A stretch of DNA of 12,529 nucleotides, taken from positions 1-12,529 of the forward strand of contig CAYXRK010000147.1 in the NCBI GenBank assembly GCA_964467615.1, given 5' to 3'. The translations under genes and the position numbers were made by a program. This DNA comes from CAYXRK01 sp964467615 (GTDB lineage Bacteria > Hydrogenedentota > Hydrogenedentia > Hydrogenedentales > GCA-2746185). Below the pieces are notes generated by a model that saw only the letters and a list, made by a program, of their open reading frames with translations, was not told the origin of the DNA and ran no database searches. Below are positions 1 through 7,208 of the stretch, in pieces (position 1 is the stretch's first letter; each line of letters opens with the position of its first letter).

Positions 1-600
1 GCCCGCGTCCTTGAAGGTATCGTCCGTTACGTCCAGATACAGCGTGCCGTTCAAGTAGCACTTGATGCTGTTGCCCGCTTGCTCGATGCGAATCGTGTGC
101 CATTTGCCGGCTTCCGCTTTCGCGGCCGCGCCGCCCAACTGCGAGCGCTTGCCGCCCTCGACTTTGTACACGCGGTAGTTGTCCTCAAGCGGGTTCATGC
201 GCGCGATGTAGTAATTGTTCGCGTCTTTGTAACGCCAGACGGGGCCGCCGCCTTGGTCCTCTTCGCCCGCCACGGCCTTGTACGACACACTTAAGTCCAA
301 GTCCTTGAAGCTCGTATTATCCGCGACGCAAAGACTGTAGAAGCTGCCGAAATTTTCGGCCGACACTTGGGCAATCGCCTTGCCGCTGTCCGGTGAATCC
401 GCGTCCTCGACGATCTTCCACACACTTTCCTTGCCAGAGCCGGTATGCGTGGCTGTCCAACCCTTGGGCAACTCGCCTACCTTCTCGTTCCCGAGGTCCG
501 ATTTCATGTCGTTCGTCTGGGCCAGCGCGTGCATACCCGCCAGCATGGAAACGAGGACTACCGCAGTGAGGGCGATCGTACGCAATGGTTTCGTATTCAT
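1..600 (-). CDS. Secreted DUF1080 / concanavalin-like domain protein (3' end cut by window edge)
   Basis: The first 200 residues are visible, from the ATG at 600 down to the window edge; the C-terminus is missing. Residues 1-27 form a Sec signal peptide (basic NTKPLR, then a hydrophobic stretch and ALA-Q as likely cleavage site), so the mature protein is exported. The mature part has the pattern of DUF1080 / LamG-like jelly-roll domains: a tryptophan-rich start (GWTATHTGSG), then GGGPVWRYKDANNYYIARMN at 117-136, NYRVYKVEGGKR at 141-152, and KWHTIRIE with a short CYLNGTLYLD strand near 166-190. DUF1080 proteins are often annotated as family 16-like glycoside hydrolases or 3-keto-disaccharide hydrolases; the activity of this one cannot be read from the sequence and it may only bind sugar. 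The start lies 2 nt after the stop of the superoxide dismutase gene and I see no Shine-Dalgarno sequence, so translation probably depends on coupling to the upstream gene. Confidence 0.85.
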   Translation of the reverse strand, partial: MNTKPLRTIALTAVVLVSMLAGMHALAQTNDMKSDLGNEKVGELPKGWTATHTGSGKESVWKIVEDADSPDSGKAIAQVSAENFGSFYSLCVADNTSFKDLDLSVSYKAVAGEEDQGGGPVWRYKDANNYYIARMNPLEDNYRVYKVEGGKRSQLGGAAAKAEAGKWHTIRIEQAGNSIKCYLNGTLYLDVTDDTFKDAG

Positions 601-602
601 AG

Positions 603-1211
<609 letters not shown>

Positions 1212-1251
1212 GTCAGGTTCTCCTTGTGGTTGGTCCCAATGCAGGCTAGCC

Positions 1252-1280
1252 ATTATAGGAACGGACGCGCCGGCATTCCA
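1252..1280 (-). promoter_or_regulatory. Putative sigma70-type promoter of the superoxide dismutase gene
   Basis: On the minus strand a perfect TATAAT (1257-1252) is preceded at 17 nt by TGGAAT (1280-1275), which matches the -35 consensus at only 3 of 6 positions. Transcription would start near 1245 and give a leader of about 34 nt carrying the AAGGAG ribosome-binding site. The weak -35 suggests an activator or modest activity. Its position downstream of the terminator at 1350-1386 implies that the dismutase gene does not need read-through from the small RNA unit. Confidence 0.5.
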
Positions 1281-1349
1281 CCCGTACCGAAGCCGCGCAA
1301 TTCGGTTGTCCAGTTTCCTCACGCCGGGTATCATCACCGGGGCGGTCGG

Positions 1350-1386
1350 AAAAAAAACGCGGCTGGCACCCGAAGGCGCCAGCCGC
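1350..1386 (-). terminator. Strong intrinsic terminator ending the small RNA
   Basis: Reading the minus strand, a 12-bp stem without bulges (1386-1375 with 1370-1359, one G-U pair) is closed by a UUCG tetraloop on a C-G pair. It is followed after one G by eight U residues (1357-1350). Stem, loop and U-tract all meet the standard description of a Rho-independent terminator. It points toward the dismutase gene but lies about 140 nt before its start codon, so it closes the upstream unit rather than an mRNA of a protein gene. Confidence 0.9.
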
Positions 1387-1501
1387 AATATCGAAACTCG
1401 AGACAGGCGCCGTAGCGCCAATCCGCGAGTTATTTTAGAGGCCCAGGAGAGGGATTCCCAGGCCTCCGCGGAAGGAGAAACGCCACATCGTGGCGCTGAC
1501 C
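1350..1501 (-). ncRNA. Putative stand-alone small RNA of about 150 nt, family not recognised
   Basis: A promoter (1536-1508) and an intrinsic terminator (1386-1350) on the same strand bracket about 150 nt with no credible ORF. The predicted transcript starts near 1501 and folds by eye into four hairpins. H1 is CGCCAC-GAU-GUGGCG (1495-1481). H2 pairs GAGGCC (1466-1461) with GGCCUC (1443-1438), with a 17-nt loop that can hold a small GGGAAUCCC hairpin. H3 pairs AACUCG (1431-1426) with CGAGUU (1400-1395) across a 6x5 internal loop and ends in GGCGC-UACG-GCGCC, a UNCG-type tetraloop. H4 is the terminator. Two pyrimidine-rich UCUCCU segments, one between H1 and H2 and one in the H2 loop, resemble the anti-Shine-Dalgarno motifs of antisense sRNAs. 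It is not 6S RNA (the ends do not pair), SRP RNA or tmRNA, and I recognise no riboswitch consensus. A regulatory leader of the dismutase gene is an alternative, but that gene appears to have its own promoter. Confidence 0.72.
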
Positions 1502-1507
1502 GAAAAA

Positions 1508-1536
1508 ATTGTACCACAGGTTTTGCGATCTTGCAA
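1508..1536 (-). promoter_or_regulatory. Near-consensus extended -10 promoter of the small RNA
   Basis: The minus strand reads TTGCAA (1536-1531), a 17-nt spacer (1530-1514), then TACAAT (1513-1508). The spacer ends in TGG, giving the TGn extended -10 element. This is 5 of 6 at -10 with ideal spacing, in a locally AT-rich patch of an otherwise GC-rich window. The predicted start is a G near 1501. A dyad TTTTGC-N6-GCAAAA (1521-1538) overlaps the -35 box and could be an operator. Confidence 0.8.
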
Positions 1537-1541
1537 AATAA

Positions 1542-1547
1542 TATAAT
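1542..1547 (+). promoter_or_regulatory. Possible -10 box of the tgt-yajC-secDF operon
   Basis: A perfect TATAAT lies on the plus strand, divergent from the small RNA promoter. No good -35 is found at 15-18 nt upstream (GTTTTG or TTTTGC at best), so the assignment rests on the -10 alone. Use of it would give a leader of about 108 nt before tgt. I see no preQ1 or other riboswitch consensus in 1550-1661, only an AT-rich stretch with a small CAAC-TCCA-GTTG hairpin. Confidence 0.3.
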
Positions 1548-1661
1548 TGCCTAATTCGATAAAAAAATTGAACCTTGAAATCTTAGGTGTACGTTCATAC
1601 TAACTTCCAACTCCAGTTGTTCCAATAGTTTACGCGAATTACGCGGCTCTGGTGTGAAGAA

Positions 1662-2795
1662 ATGAATTTTGAAGTGACCCACACGGATGGCATGGCCCGC
1701 GTTGGGCGCCTAACGCTGGCGCACGGGGTGGTTCAGACGCCGGTCTTCATGCCTGTCGGGACGCAGGGCACTGTCAAGGCGTTGACCCGCGAAGAACTGA
1801 CCGCTATCGGCGCGGAAGTTATTCTCGCCAACGCATACCATCTCTACCTCCGTCCTGGGATCGACGTGATTTCCGCGGCGGGCGGACTCCACCGCTTCAT
1901 GGCCTGGGATCGGCCCATCTTGACCGATTCAGGCGGTTTTCAAGTCTTTAGCTTGGCGTCGCTGAATAAGGTCACGGAGGAGGGGGTAACATTCCAAAGT
2001 CACTTGGACGGTTCGACGCATATGCTGACCCCGGAAAAGGCCATCGATGTGCAAGCGGTGATCGGGGCGGACATTATGATGTGCTTCGACGAGTGTACGT
2101 CGTATCCGGCCGAGCGGGACGCGGCGGCGAAGTCGATGGAGATGACGTTTCGGTGGGCGCGGCGGTGCAAACGGCGCTGGGAAGAGGGCGGCCGGGGGGA
2201 ACACCAGGCGCTTTTCGGGATAGTCCAAGGCAGCACATACGAGGACCTTCGTCGAAATAGCGTCGAGGCCACGGTCGATATTGGTTTTCCGGGGTACGCG
2301 ATCGGCGGCGTCAGCGTTGGGGAGAGCAAGGAGGAGATGCTGTCGGTAATCGATTGGTGCGCGCCCCGGCTTCCGAAGGGCTCACCGCGATATCTGATGG
2401 GTGTCGGCGCGCCGGAGGATCTCCTCGAAGGTATCGAACGCGGGATAGACATGTTCGACTGCGTCATGCCGACGCGAAACGCACGGAACGGCTCGTTGTT
2501 TACATCCCAGGGCCGGATCAACATCAAGAACGAGCGCTTCAAGGCGGACTTTGGCCCCCTGGATCCGGCTTGCGCATGCCCCGTCTGCGCGACGTACTCG
2601 AGGGCCTATCTGAGCCATCTCTTCCGCACGGGAGAAATCCTATCCATGCGGCTCAATACTTTACACAACGTGTTCTTCATGTTAAACTTGCTGGCTGTTT
2701 GCCGCGGCGCCATTCGAGATGGCCGGTTTGCGGCGTTCAAGCGGTCGTTTCTCGGCGCCTATCTCGGCGGCGGGCCGCTCGCTTCCGCGGAATAA
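1662..2795 (+). CDS. tgt: Queuine/preQ1 tRNA-guanine transglycosylase
   Basis: A 377-residue cytoplasmic enzyme that swaps guanine-34 in the anticodon of tRNAs with GUN anticodons for preQ1, a step of queuosine synthesis. The family pattern is complete: VFMPVGTQGTVKAL near the N-terminus, the general acid/base D89 in LTDSGGFQVFSL (same number as the E. coli enzyme), the nucleophile D266 in MFDCVMPTRNARNG, and the zinc site C304-x-C306-x2-C309 with H335 in LNTLHNVFFML. The length matches bacterial Tgt. The ATG at 1662 is preceded only by a weak GAAG, but the protein begins as its homologues do. It heads a cluster with yajC (22 nt downstream) and secDF, an order conserved in many bacteria. No queA is in the window. 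Confidence 0.97.
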   Translation: MNFEVTHTDGMARVGRLTLAHGVVQTPVFMPVGTQGTVKALTREELTAIGAEVILANAYHLYLRPGIDVISAAGGLHRFMAWDRPILTDSGGFQVFSLASLNKVTEEGVTFQSHLDGSTHMLTPEKAIDVQAVIGADIMMCFDECTSYPAERDAAAKSMEMTFRWARRCKRRWEEGGRGEHQALFGIVQGSTYEDLRRNSVEATVDIGFPGYAIGGVSVGESKEEMLSVIDWCAPRLPKGSPRYLMGVGAPEDLLEGIERGIDMFDCVMPTRNARNGSLFTSQGRINIKNERFKADFGPLDPACACPVCATYSRAYLSHLFRTGEILSMRLNTLHNVFFMLNLLAVCRGAIRDGRFAAFKRSFLGAYLGGGPLASAE

Positions 2796-2817
2796 AGTGG
2801 GTCAAGGAGCAACCGAA

Positions 2818-3189
2818 GTGTCCCCAAGCATGCAAGCGGCGATGAAGGAGTTTCTAGTCGCCGCGCAGCAAATGCTTCAGGCGAGCGCCGCGCCCACCGG
2901 TAACGGTGTCGGCGGCTTGGGCTTTTTCCTTCCGCTTGTCTTAATGGTCGGCGCGATGTACATCTTCATGATGCTGCCGCAGCAGAAGAAGGACAAAGAG
3001 CGAAAGAAGATGCTCGAGAGCCTGGGCAAGGGCGATCGTGTCGTCACGAACGGGGGCATCTGCGGGACCATTGTGGGCGTGAACGACAAGACGGTCGTGC
3101 TTAAAGTAAGCGACGACCCGGCGTGCAAGATCGAGTTCATGCGCCCGGCGGTCAGCCAAATTACCGAAAAAGCCGGCGGCAAGAACTAG
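2818..3189 (+). CDS. yajC: Preprotein translocase accessory subunit YajC
   Basis: A 123-residue inner-membrane protein that associates with SecDF and the SecYEG translocon. One membrane segment spans roughly residues 35-53 (GLGFFLPLVLMVGAMYIFMM), followed by PQQKKDKERKKM, which puts the C-terminal part in the cytoplasm, and then the conserved small beta domain with LGKGDRVVTNGGICGTIVGV and KIEFMRPAVSQI. The frame is open from within tgt, but I place the start at the GTG at 2818 because AAGGAG (2804-2809) stands 8 nt before it and the protein then has a family-like length. An ATG at 2830 is the alternative. Its N-terminal 30 residues before the membrane segment are somewhat longer than in the E. 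coli protein. Confidence 0.93.
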   Translation: MSPSMQAAMKEFLVAAQQMLQASAAPTGNGVGGLGFFLPLVLMVGAMYIFMMLPQQKKDKERKKMLESLGKGDRVVTNGGICGTIVGVNDKTVVLKVSDDPACKIEFMRPAVSQITEKAGGKN

Positions 3190-3249
3190 ATTCGCCCGCA
3201 CCTCCTTTCCTCACGCTACCTTAGGCATTTGTTATCGACGGAGCTATCC

Positions 3250-5925
3250 ATGAACGGAAGAACGATTTTTATTTATGTGTTGCTCGCCATTTCGGCGGTC
3301 ATCATTTACCCAACTATAGGGTGGATGACGCTGAATCAAGAGCAACGCGACTCGCGGTTGGCGAAGTGGCGCGAAGACGACCGTGCCTCGCAAGGGCGGA
3401 CGCTGTCTGGTGACTTCCTCCGGAAGGTCACGCGGTGGGCGCAGTTCGATCGCGACCAGGTGATCAACCTCGGGCTTGACCTTCAGGGCGGCGTCCACAT
3501 TGTTGTCGGGTTCGACCCGGAATCTCCCGTGGTCAAGGAGGCCATGACAGCGCGCGAGTTGAGCTCCGACCAAGTTCAAGACATGATCAGGCAGCGCATT
3601 GAGAACCGCGTCAACGAGTTCGAAGCGCAAGAGCCGCTCATTCAGAACCTGGGCACAAGCCAGGTCCAAATCCAGTTGCCCGGCGAGAAGGACACGCAAC
3701 GGGCGACGAACCTCATCATGAAGACCGCCTTCCTGACCTTCCACATGACGGCCGGACCGACGGAACGCGACCAAGTATTGCGTGAGGCGCACAACTACTT
3801 CTCGAAGGACGGGCGTTCCTTCGTGCCGTTCCTCGACGCTCCGATGGGAAGCGAAGGCCCGTACGCGGTCAGTTCGGACAACTTCGAGCGCGTCAAGGAA
3901 ATGGTGGACGAAGCCAATGCGACGGAGGGGGCGCTGCCCGTCGACAAACTTTTGGCGTTCAGCACTCCGCCTAAGGCAGTCGATACCGCCCAGACATATC
4001 ACCTCTACGTGCTGGATCGCGAAGCGGAAATGACAGGCGAGGGTCTCAAGACGGCCGTGGCGCGTCCCGATTCCTCCAATCCCGGCCGCTGGCAGATTAT
4101 TTTCGAGTTTGGCTCGGAAGGCGCAGGGAAGTTTGCCGATGTGACGCAAGCGAACATCGGTCGCAACATGGCGATCGTGCTTGACGGCAACGTTGTATCC
4201 GCGCCGCGCATCGACGATCGAATCTTCGGCACGGGGAACATCACGGGCAGTTTCACACGGGAGGAATCGACGGATCTAGCGATTGCGCTGAACTCCGGCT
4301 CGATGCCCGTCCCCATCCGTCTCGACTATCAGGGCGTTGTCGGTGCTACCCTCGGAAGCGACTCGGTCCGCAAGGGCGTTGTTTCCTCCATCGTCGGACT
4401 CCTCGCGGTCGTAGCGTTCATGATCGTGTACTACCGGTTCGCCGGACTCGTGGCCAACATCGGTCTCGTCTTCGGCGCTCTGCTGATGATGGCCGCGATG
4501 GCCTACTTCAACGCGACCCTCACGTTACCGGGTATCGCGGGCTTCATCCTCACGATCGGTATGGCTGTGGACGCGAACGTGCTCATCTACGAGCGCTTCC
4601 GCGAGGAAATCCGTAGAGGAAAAGGCGTCGTGTCGGCGATTGATTCCGGCTATGCGAACGCCTTTTCCGCGATTTTGGATACGCACGTCACCACGTTGAT
4701 TTCCGCTCTCGTGCTCGGCCAATTCGGCACTGGGCCTATTCAAGGCTTCGCCATCGCGCTGAGCATCGGCGTATGCGCGAGCTTGTTCTCGGCGTTGGTC
4801 GTTACGCGCGCGGTGTTCGACTTCCTCACGAAACGCAAGATGCTCTCGAATCTCAGCATGATGAGTTTCGTACCGCACGGTTTTTACGTTTCGTTCATGA
4901 ACTATCGTTGGAAAGCAGCTACCTTCAGCATCGTATCGATACTTATCGGCATGGGGTGGTTCGCCTACCGAGGCCAGGACAATTTCGGCGTCGACTTTAC
5001 CAACGGCACGAACATGATGGTGTCGCTGAACTCCGATGTGAAAGTGCCCGTCGGCGAGCTGCGCGATCGCTTGGACGCGGCCGGCTTCACGGCGCCGTCA
5101 GTGCAAGAGTCCAGCGACAGCGCCGCCAAGGCGAACCAATTCGTCATCCGGGTCGGCGAAACCGGGACCTTAACGAACGACAAGGGAGAAGAGGTCCCGG
5201 TGGCCCGGCGCGTACAGGAAGCGTTGCAGCCGCTTTCGGGCCATCCCGAATCGGGATCGCTGGACGACCAGGTCACGATGCTCAAGATCGAGGCCGTCGG
5301 GCCGGCGGTAGGCAGGCAATTGCAGCGCGACGCGCTGGCCGCCGTCTTGTATGCGATCCTCTTTATTGTGGTGTACATCTGGTTCCGTTTCGATCTCAAA
5401 TACGCCGTGGGCGGCATCGTCGCGCTGTTCCACGACGTTTTCTTCACGGTCGGCGTGTTCGCGCTGCTCGGGCGCGAGGTAACGCTGCCCGTCGTCGCCG
5501 CCGTGTTGACGGTAATCGGTTACTCGTTGAACGACACCATCGTCGTCTACGACCGCGTCCGCGAGGAACTGCGATTGCAGCGCGGCAAGGGAAAGACGTT
5601 CATGCAGATTCTCGATCTCAGCGTGAGTGAAACGCTGAGCCGGACCATTCTGACGAGCTTGACCGTGATGATTACCGTCGTCGTGCTGTACTTTTTCGGC
5701 GGCAGCGCAATCAACGATTTCGCGCTGGTCATGATCATCGGCGTTCTGATCGGCACATACTCATCCATCTACGTCGCAAACCCCACCATCTACTGGTGGC
5801 AATACTGGCTTGATCGCCGCCGTGATGCGCGCACCAATCGGGACCGCCGGGACGAACCCAAGGGCGGCGGCGAGAGCAAGAAGAAAAAGAAACGGCCAAA
5901 AGACGCCGAAGCCGCGCCGGCTTGA
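3250..5925 (+). CDS. secDF: Fused protein-export membrane protein SecD-SecF
   Basis: An 891-residue polytopic inner-membrane protein that uses the proton gradient to help pull proteins through SecYEG on the outer face. The SecD half (about 1-540) begins with one membrane helix, then NLGLDLQGGVHIVV (74-87) and the large periplasmic P1 domain, then a helix bundle from about 375 with GMAVDANVLIYERFREE, in which D441 is the conserved proton-path aspartate. The SecF half (from about 545) has NYRWKA, a helix, DNFGVDFTNGT, the conserved VGPAVGRQL near 683-691 and a second helix bundle with GYSLNDTIVVYDRVREELR. The last 30 residues are highly charged (KKKKKRPK). The ATG at 3250 is chosen over an upstream TTG (3229) because GGAG (3240-3243) lies 6 nt before it. 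SecDF fusions occur in several phyla, so the fusion itself is not abnormal. Confidence 0.96.
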   Translation: MNGRTIFIYVLLAISAVIIYPTIGWMTLNQEQRDSRLAKWREDDRASQGRTLSGDFLRKVTRWAQFDRDQVINLGLDLQGGVHIVVGFDPESPVVKEAMTARELSSDQVQDMIRQRIENRVNEFEAQEPLIQNLGTSQVQIQLPGEKDTQRATNLIMKTAFLTFHMTAGPTERDQVLREAHNYFSKDGRSFVPFLDAPMGSEGPYAVSSDNFERVKEMVDEANATEGALPVDKLLAFSTPPKAVDTAQTYHLYVLDREAEMTGEGLKTAVARPDSSNPGRWQIIFEFGSEGAGKFADVTQANIGRNMAIVLDGNVVSAPRIDDRIFGTGNITGSFTREESTDLAIALNSGSMPVPIRLDYQGVVGATLGSDSVRKGVVSSIVGLLAVVAFMIVYYRFAGLVANIGLVFGALLMMAAMAYFNATLTLPGIAGFILTIGMAVDANVLIYERFREEIRRGKGVVSAIDSGYANAFSAILDTHVTTLISALVLGQFGTGPIQGFAIALSIGVCASLFSALVVTRAVFDFLTKRKMLSNLSMMSFVPHGFYVSFMNYRWKAATFSIVSILIGMGWFAYRGQDNFGVDFTNGTNMMVSLNSDVKVPVGELRDRLDAAGFTAPSVQESSDSAAKANQFVIRVGETGTLTNDKGEEVPVARRVQEALQPLSGHPESGSLDDQVTMLKIEAVGPAVGRQLQRDALAAVLYAILFIVVYIWFRFDLKYAVGGIVALFHDVFFTVGVFALLGREVTLPVVAAVLTVIGYSLNDTIVVYDRVREELRLQRGKGKTFMQILDLSVSETLSRTILTSLTVMITVVVLYFFGGSAINDFALVMIIGVLIGTYSSIYVANPTIYWWQYWLDRRRDARTNRDRRDEPKGGGESKKKKKRPKDAEAAPA

Positions 5926-5955
5926 TGGCCCTCCGCTACTCACCACTGAATTTCC

Positions 5956-5991
5956 AAAGCGCGTGGCCAAGTGTCAGGCGCTTTTGCTTTT
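5956..5991 (+). terminator. Possible weak terminator after secDF
   Basis: AAAGCGC (5956-5962) can pair with GCGCTTT (5978-5984) across a 15-nt loop, followed by an interrupted T-tract (TTTTGCTTTT). The long loop and the interruption make it a poor intrinsic terminator. It may reduce but not stop transcription into the esterase gene 98 nt downstream of secDF. Confidence 0.3.
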
Positions 5992-6023
5992 GGGAGGATG
6001 ATTCGGAACTTAAGGAGACCACC

Positions 6024-7208
6024 ATGCTTTCTGGACGGATTCCAATGCTCAAGTTCGCCATGGCGGCGGCGCTCGCAACGTATTCGCTCGCGCCCGCACA
6101 GAACGGCGGCGCGCCGGATGACCCGATCGTCCTTTGGCCTGGCGGCGCGCCCGGAGCGCTAGCCGATAAGGACACCGATGTTCCGAGGCTGACGGTCCAT
6201 TTGGCCGATCCGAAAAACGCGACTGGGACCGCTGTCATCGTCAACCCCGGCGGCGGCTATCGCATGGTCGCGTCCGATCATGAAGGACTTCAAGTCGCTA
6301 AGGAGTTGAACCGTCACGGCATCACCGCGTTCGTATTGCGCTATCGGTTGTTGCCGAAGTACCAACCCTCGACGGCACTGCTCGATGCCCAGCGCGCTGT
6401 GCGGTGCGTGCGGCACAACGCCGAGAAATACGGTGTCAGTAAGACGCGTATCGGCATGCTCGGCTTTTCCGCGGGTGGCCACCTTACGACCGCCGCCGGT
6501 ACCCACTTCGACGTGGGCGATCCGAACGCGGCGGACCCTATCGACCGCGAGAGTTGCCGGCCCGACTTTTTGGTTCCCGTCTACGCCGCGATTTCCCGAG
6601 ACCTGCTCGACTATCAGATGGGCGACTGGATGTCCACCGATCAAGACGTGACGAAGGACACGCCGCCCGCGTTCCTGGCGCACACGACCGAGGACGGCCT
6701 CGTCACGCCCAAGCACAGCCTGCGCTTTTACGAAGCGCTCATCGACAAGGGCGTGTCCGCCGAGATTCACGTGTTTCAATACGGCCCGCACGGCACGGGT
6801 CTCGCGCCGGGCGATCCGCAATTTAGCCAATGGCCCGACCTCTTGGCGCAGTGGCTGCGCCGGAGCGCCTTGCTGACGGACGCCGAGCGCGCGTCTGTGA
6901 CGGGAACCGTGACACTCGACGGCGAGCCCCTCTTCTGGGGGTCGGTCACATTTATTCCGCTTGACGACCATCTGCCCGCTTCCGTCGCGAACTTCGGCTC
7001 GACGAGCAAGGGAAAGTATTCCGTCGCCGCCAAACAGGGGCCGTGCCCAGGGATGCATCGCGTCGAAGTGTGCCGTGTCGCCTCGAAATTCCCCGAGCCG
7101 AAATCCGGCGCGTATTCGCTCGACGACGCCGAGGTCTACACGTTGCCCGACCCCGTCGAGATCAAACCGGGCGCGAATACAATCGACATTGCGGTGACGT
7201 CGCGCTGA
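6024..7208 (+). CDS. Secreted alpha/beta-hydrolase (acetyl-xylan-esterase-like) with C-terminal regulatory-like beta domain
   Basis: A 394-residue exported hydrolase. Residues 1-26 are a signal peptide (MLSGRIPMLKFAMAAALATY, probable cleavage near APA-Q). The catalytic domain shows WPGGAPGAL, the oxyanion-hole region VNPGGGYRMVA, the nucleophile S149 in GFSAGGH, D224 in HTTEDGLV and H256 in YGPHGTG, which fit the Ser-Asp-His triad of esterases of the BD-FAE / acetyl-xylan-esterase group. The substrate, perhaps acetyl groups on plant or algal polysaccharide, is inference. Residues 290-394 form a separate domain: VTGTVTLDGEPL, VTFIPLDD, GKYSVAAKQGPCPGMHRVEV and VEIKPGANTIDIAV. This pattern is familiar from small secreted 'carboxypeptidase regulatory-like' proteins of Planctomycetes, where it normally stands alone. 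The ATG at 6024 has AAGGAG (6012-6017) 6 nt upstream; the longer open frame from 5922 is rejected. The stop abuts the stop of the convergent methylase gene. Confidence 0.88.
   Translation: MLSGRIPMLKFAMAAALATYSLAPAQNGGAPDDPIVLWPGGAPGALADKDTDVPRLTVHLADPKNATGTAVIVNPGGGYRMVASDHEGLQVAKELNRHGITAFVLRYRLLPKYQPSTALLDAQRAVRCVRHNAEKYGVSKTRIGMLGFSAGGHLTTAAGTHFDVGDPNAADPIDRESCRPDFLVPVYAAISRDLLDYQMGDWMSTDQDVTKDTPPAFLAHTTEDGLVTPKHSLRFYEALIDKGVSAEIHVFQYGPHGTGLAPGDPQFSQWPDLLAQWLRRSALLTDAERASVTGTVTLDGEPLFWGSVTFIPLDDHLPASVANFGSTSKGKYSVAAKQGPCPGMHRVEVCRVASKFPEPKSGAYSLDDAEVYTLPDPVEIKPGANTIDIAVTSR

Noticed and set aside
1350..1501. 6S RNA, SRP RNA or a metal/SAM riboswitch as identity of the small RNA
   Set aside because: The 5' and 3' ends do not pair as in 6S, the SRP GGAA/GNAR core is absent, no known aptamer consensus is visible, and a separate promoter for the dismutase gene argues against a simple leader.
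1212..1517. N-terminal extension of the dismutase frame by about 100 residues
   Set aside because: The extra residues have no family support, the real start at 1211 has a good Shine-Dalgarno sequence, and the region holds a promoter, a terminator and the small RNA.
1550..1661. preQ1 riboswitch upstream of tgt
   Set aside because: Neither the short preQ1-I hairpin with its A-rich tail nor the preQ1-II pattern is found in the leader.
5922..6023. Upstream start for the esterase overlapping the end of secDF
   Set aside because: The internal ATG at 6024 has AAGGAG at proper distance and is followed directly by a signal peptide; the extra residues would bury that signal.
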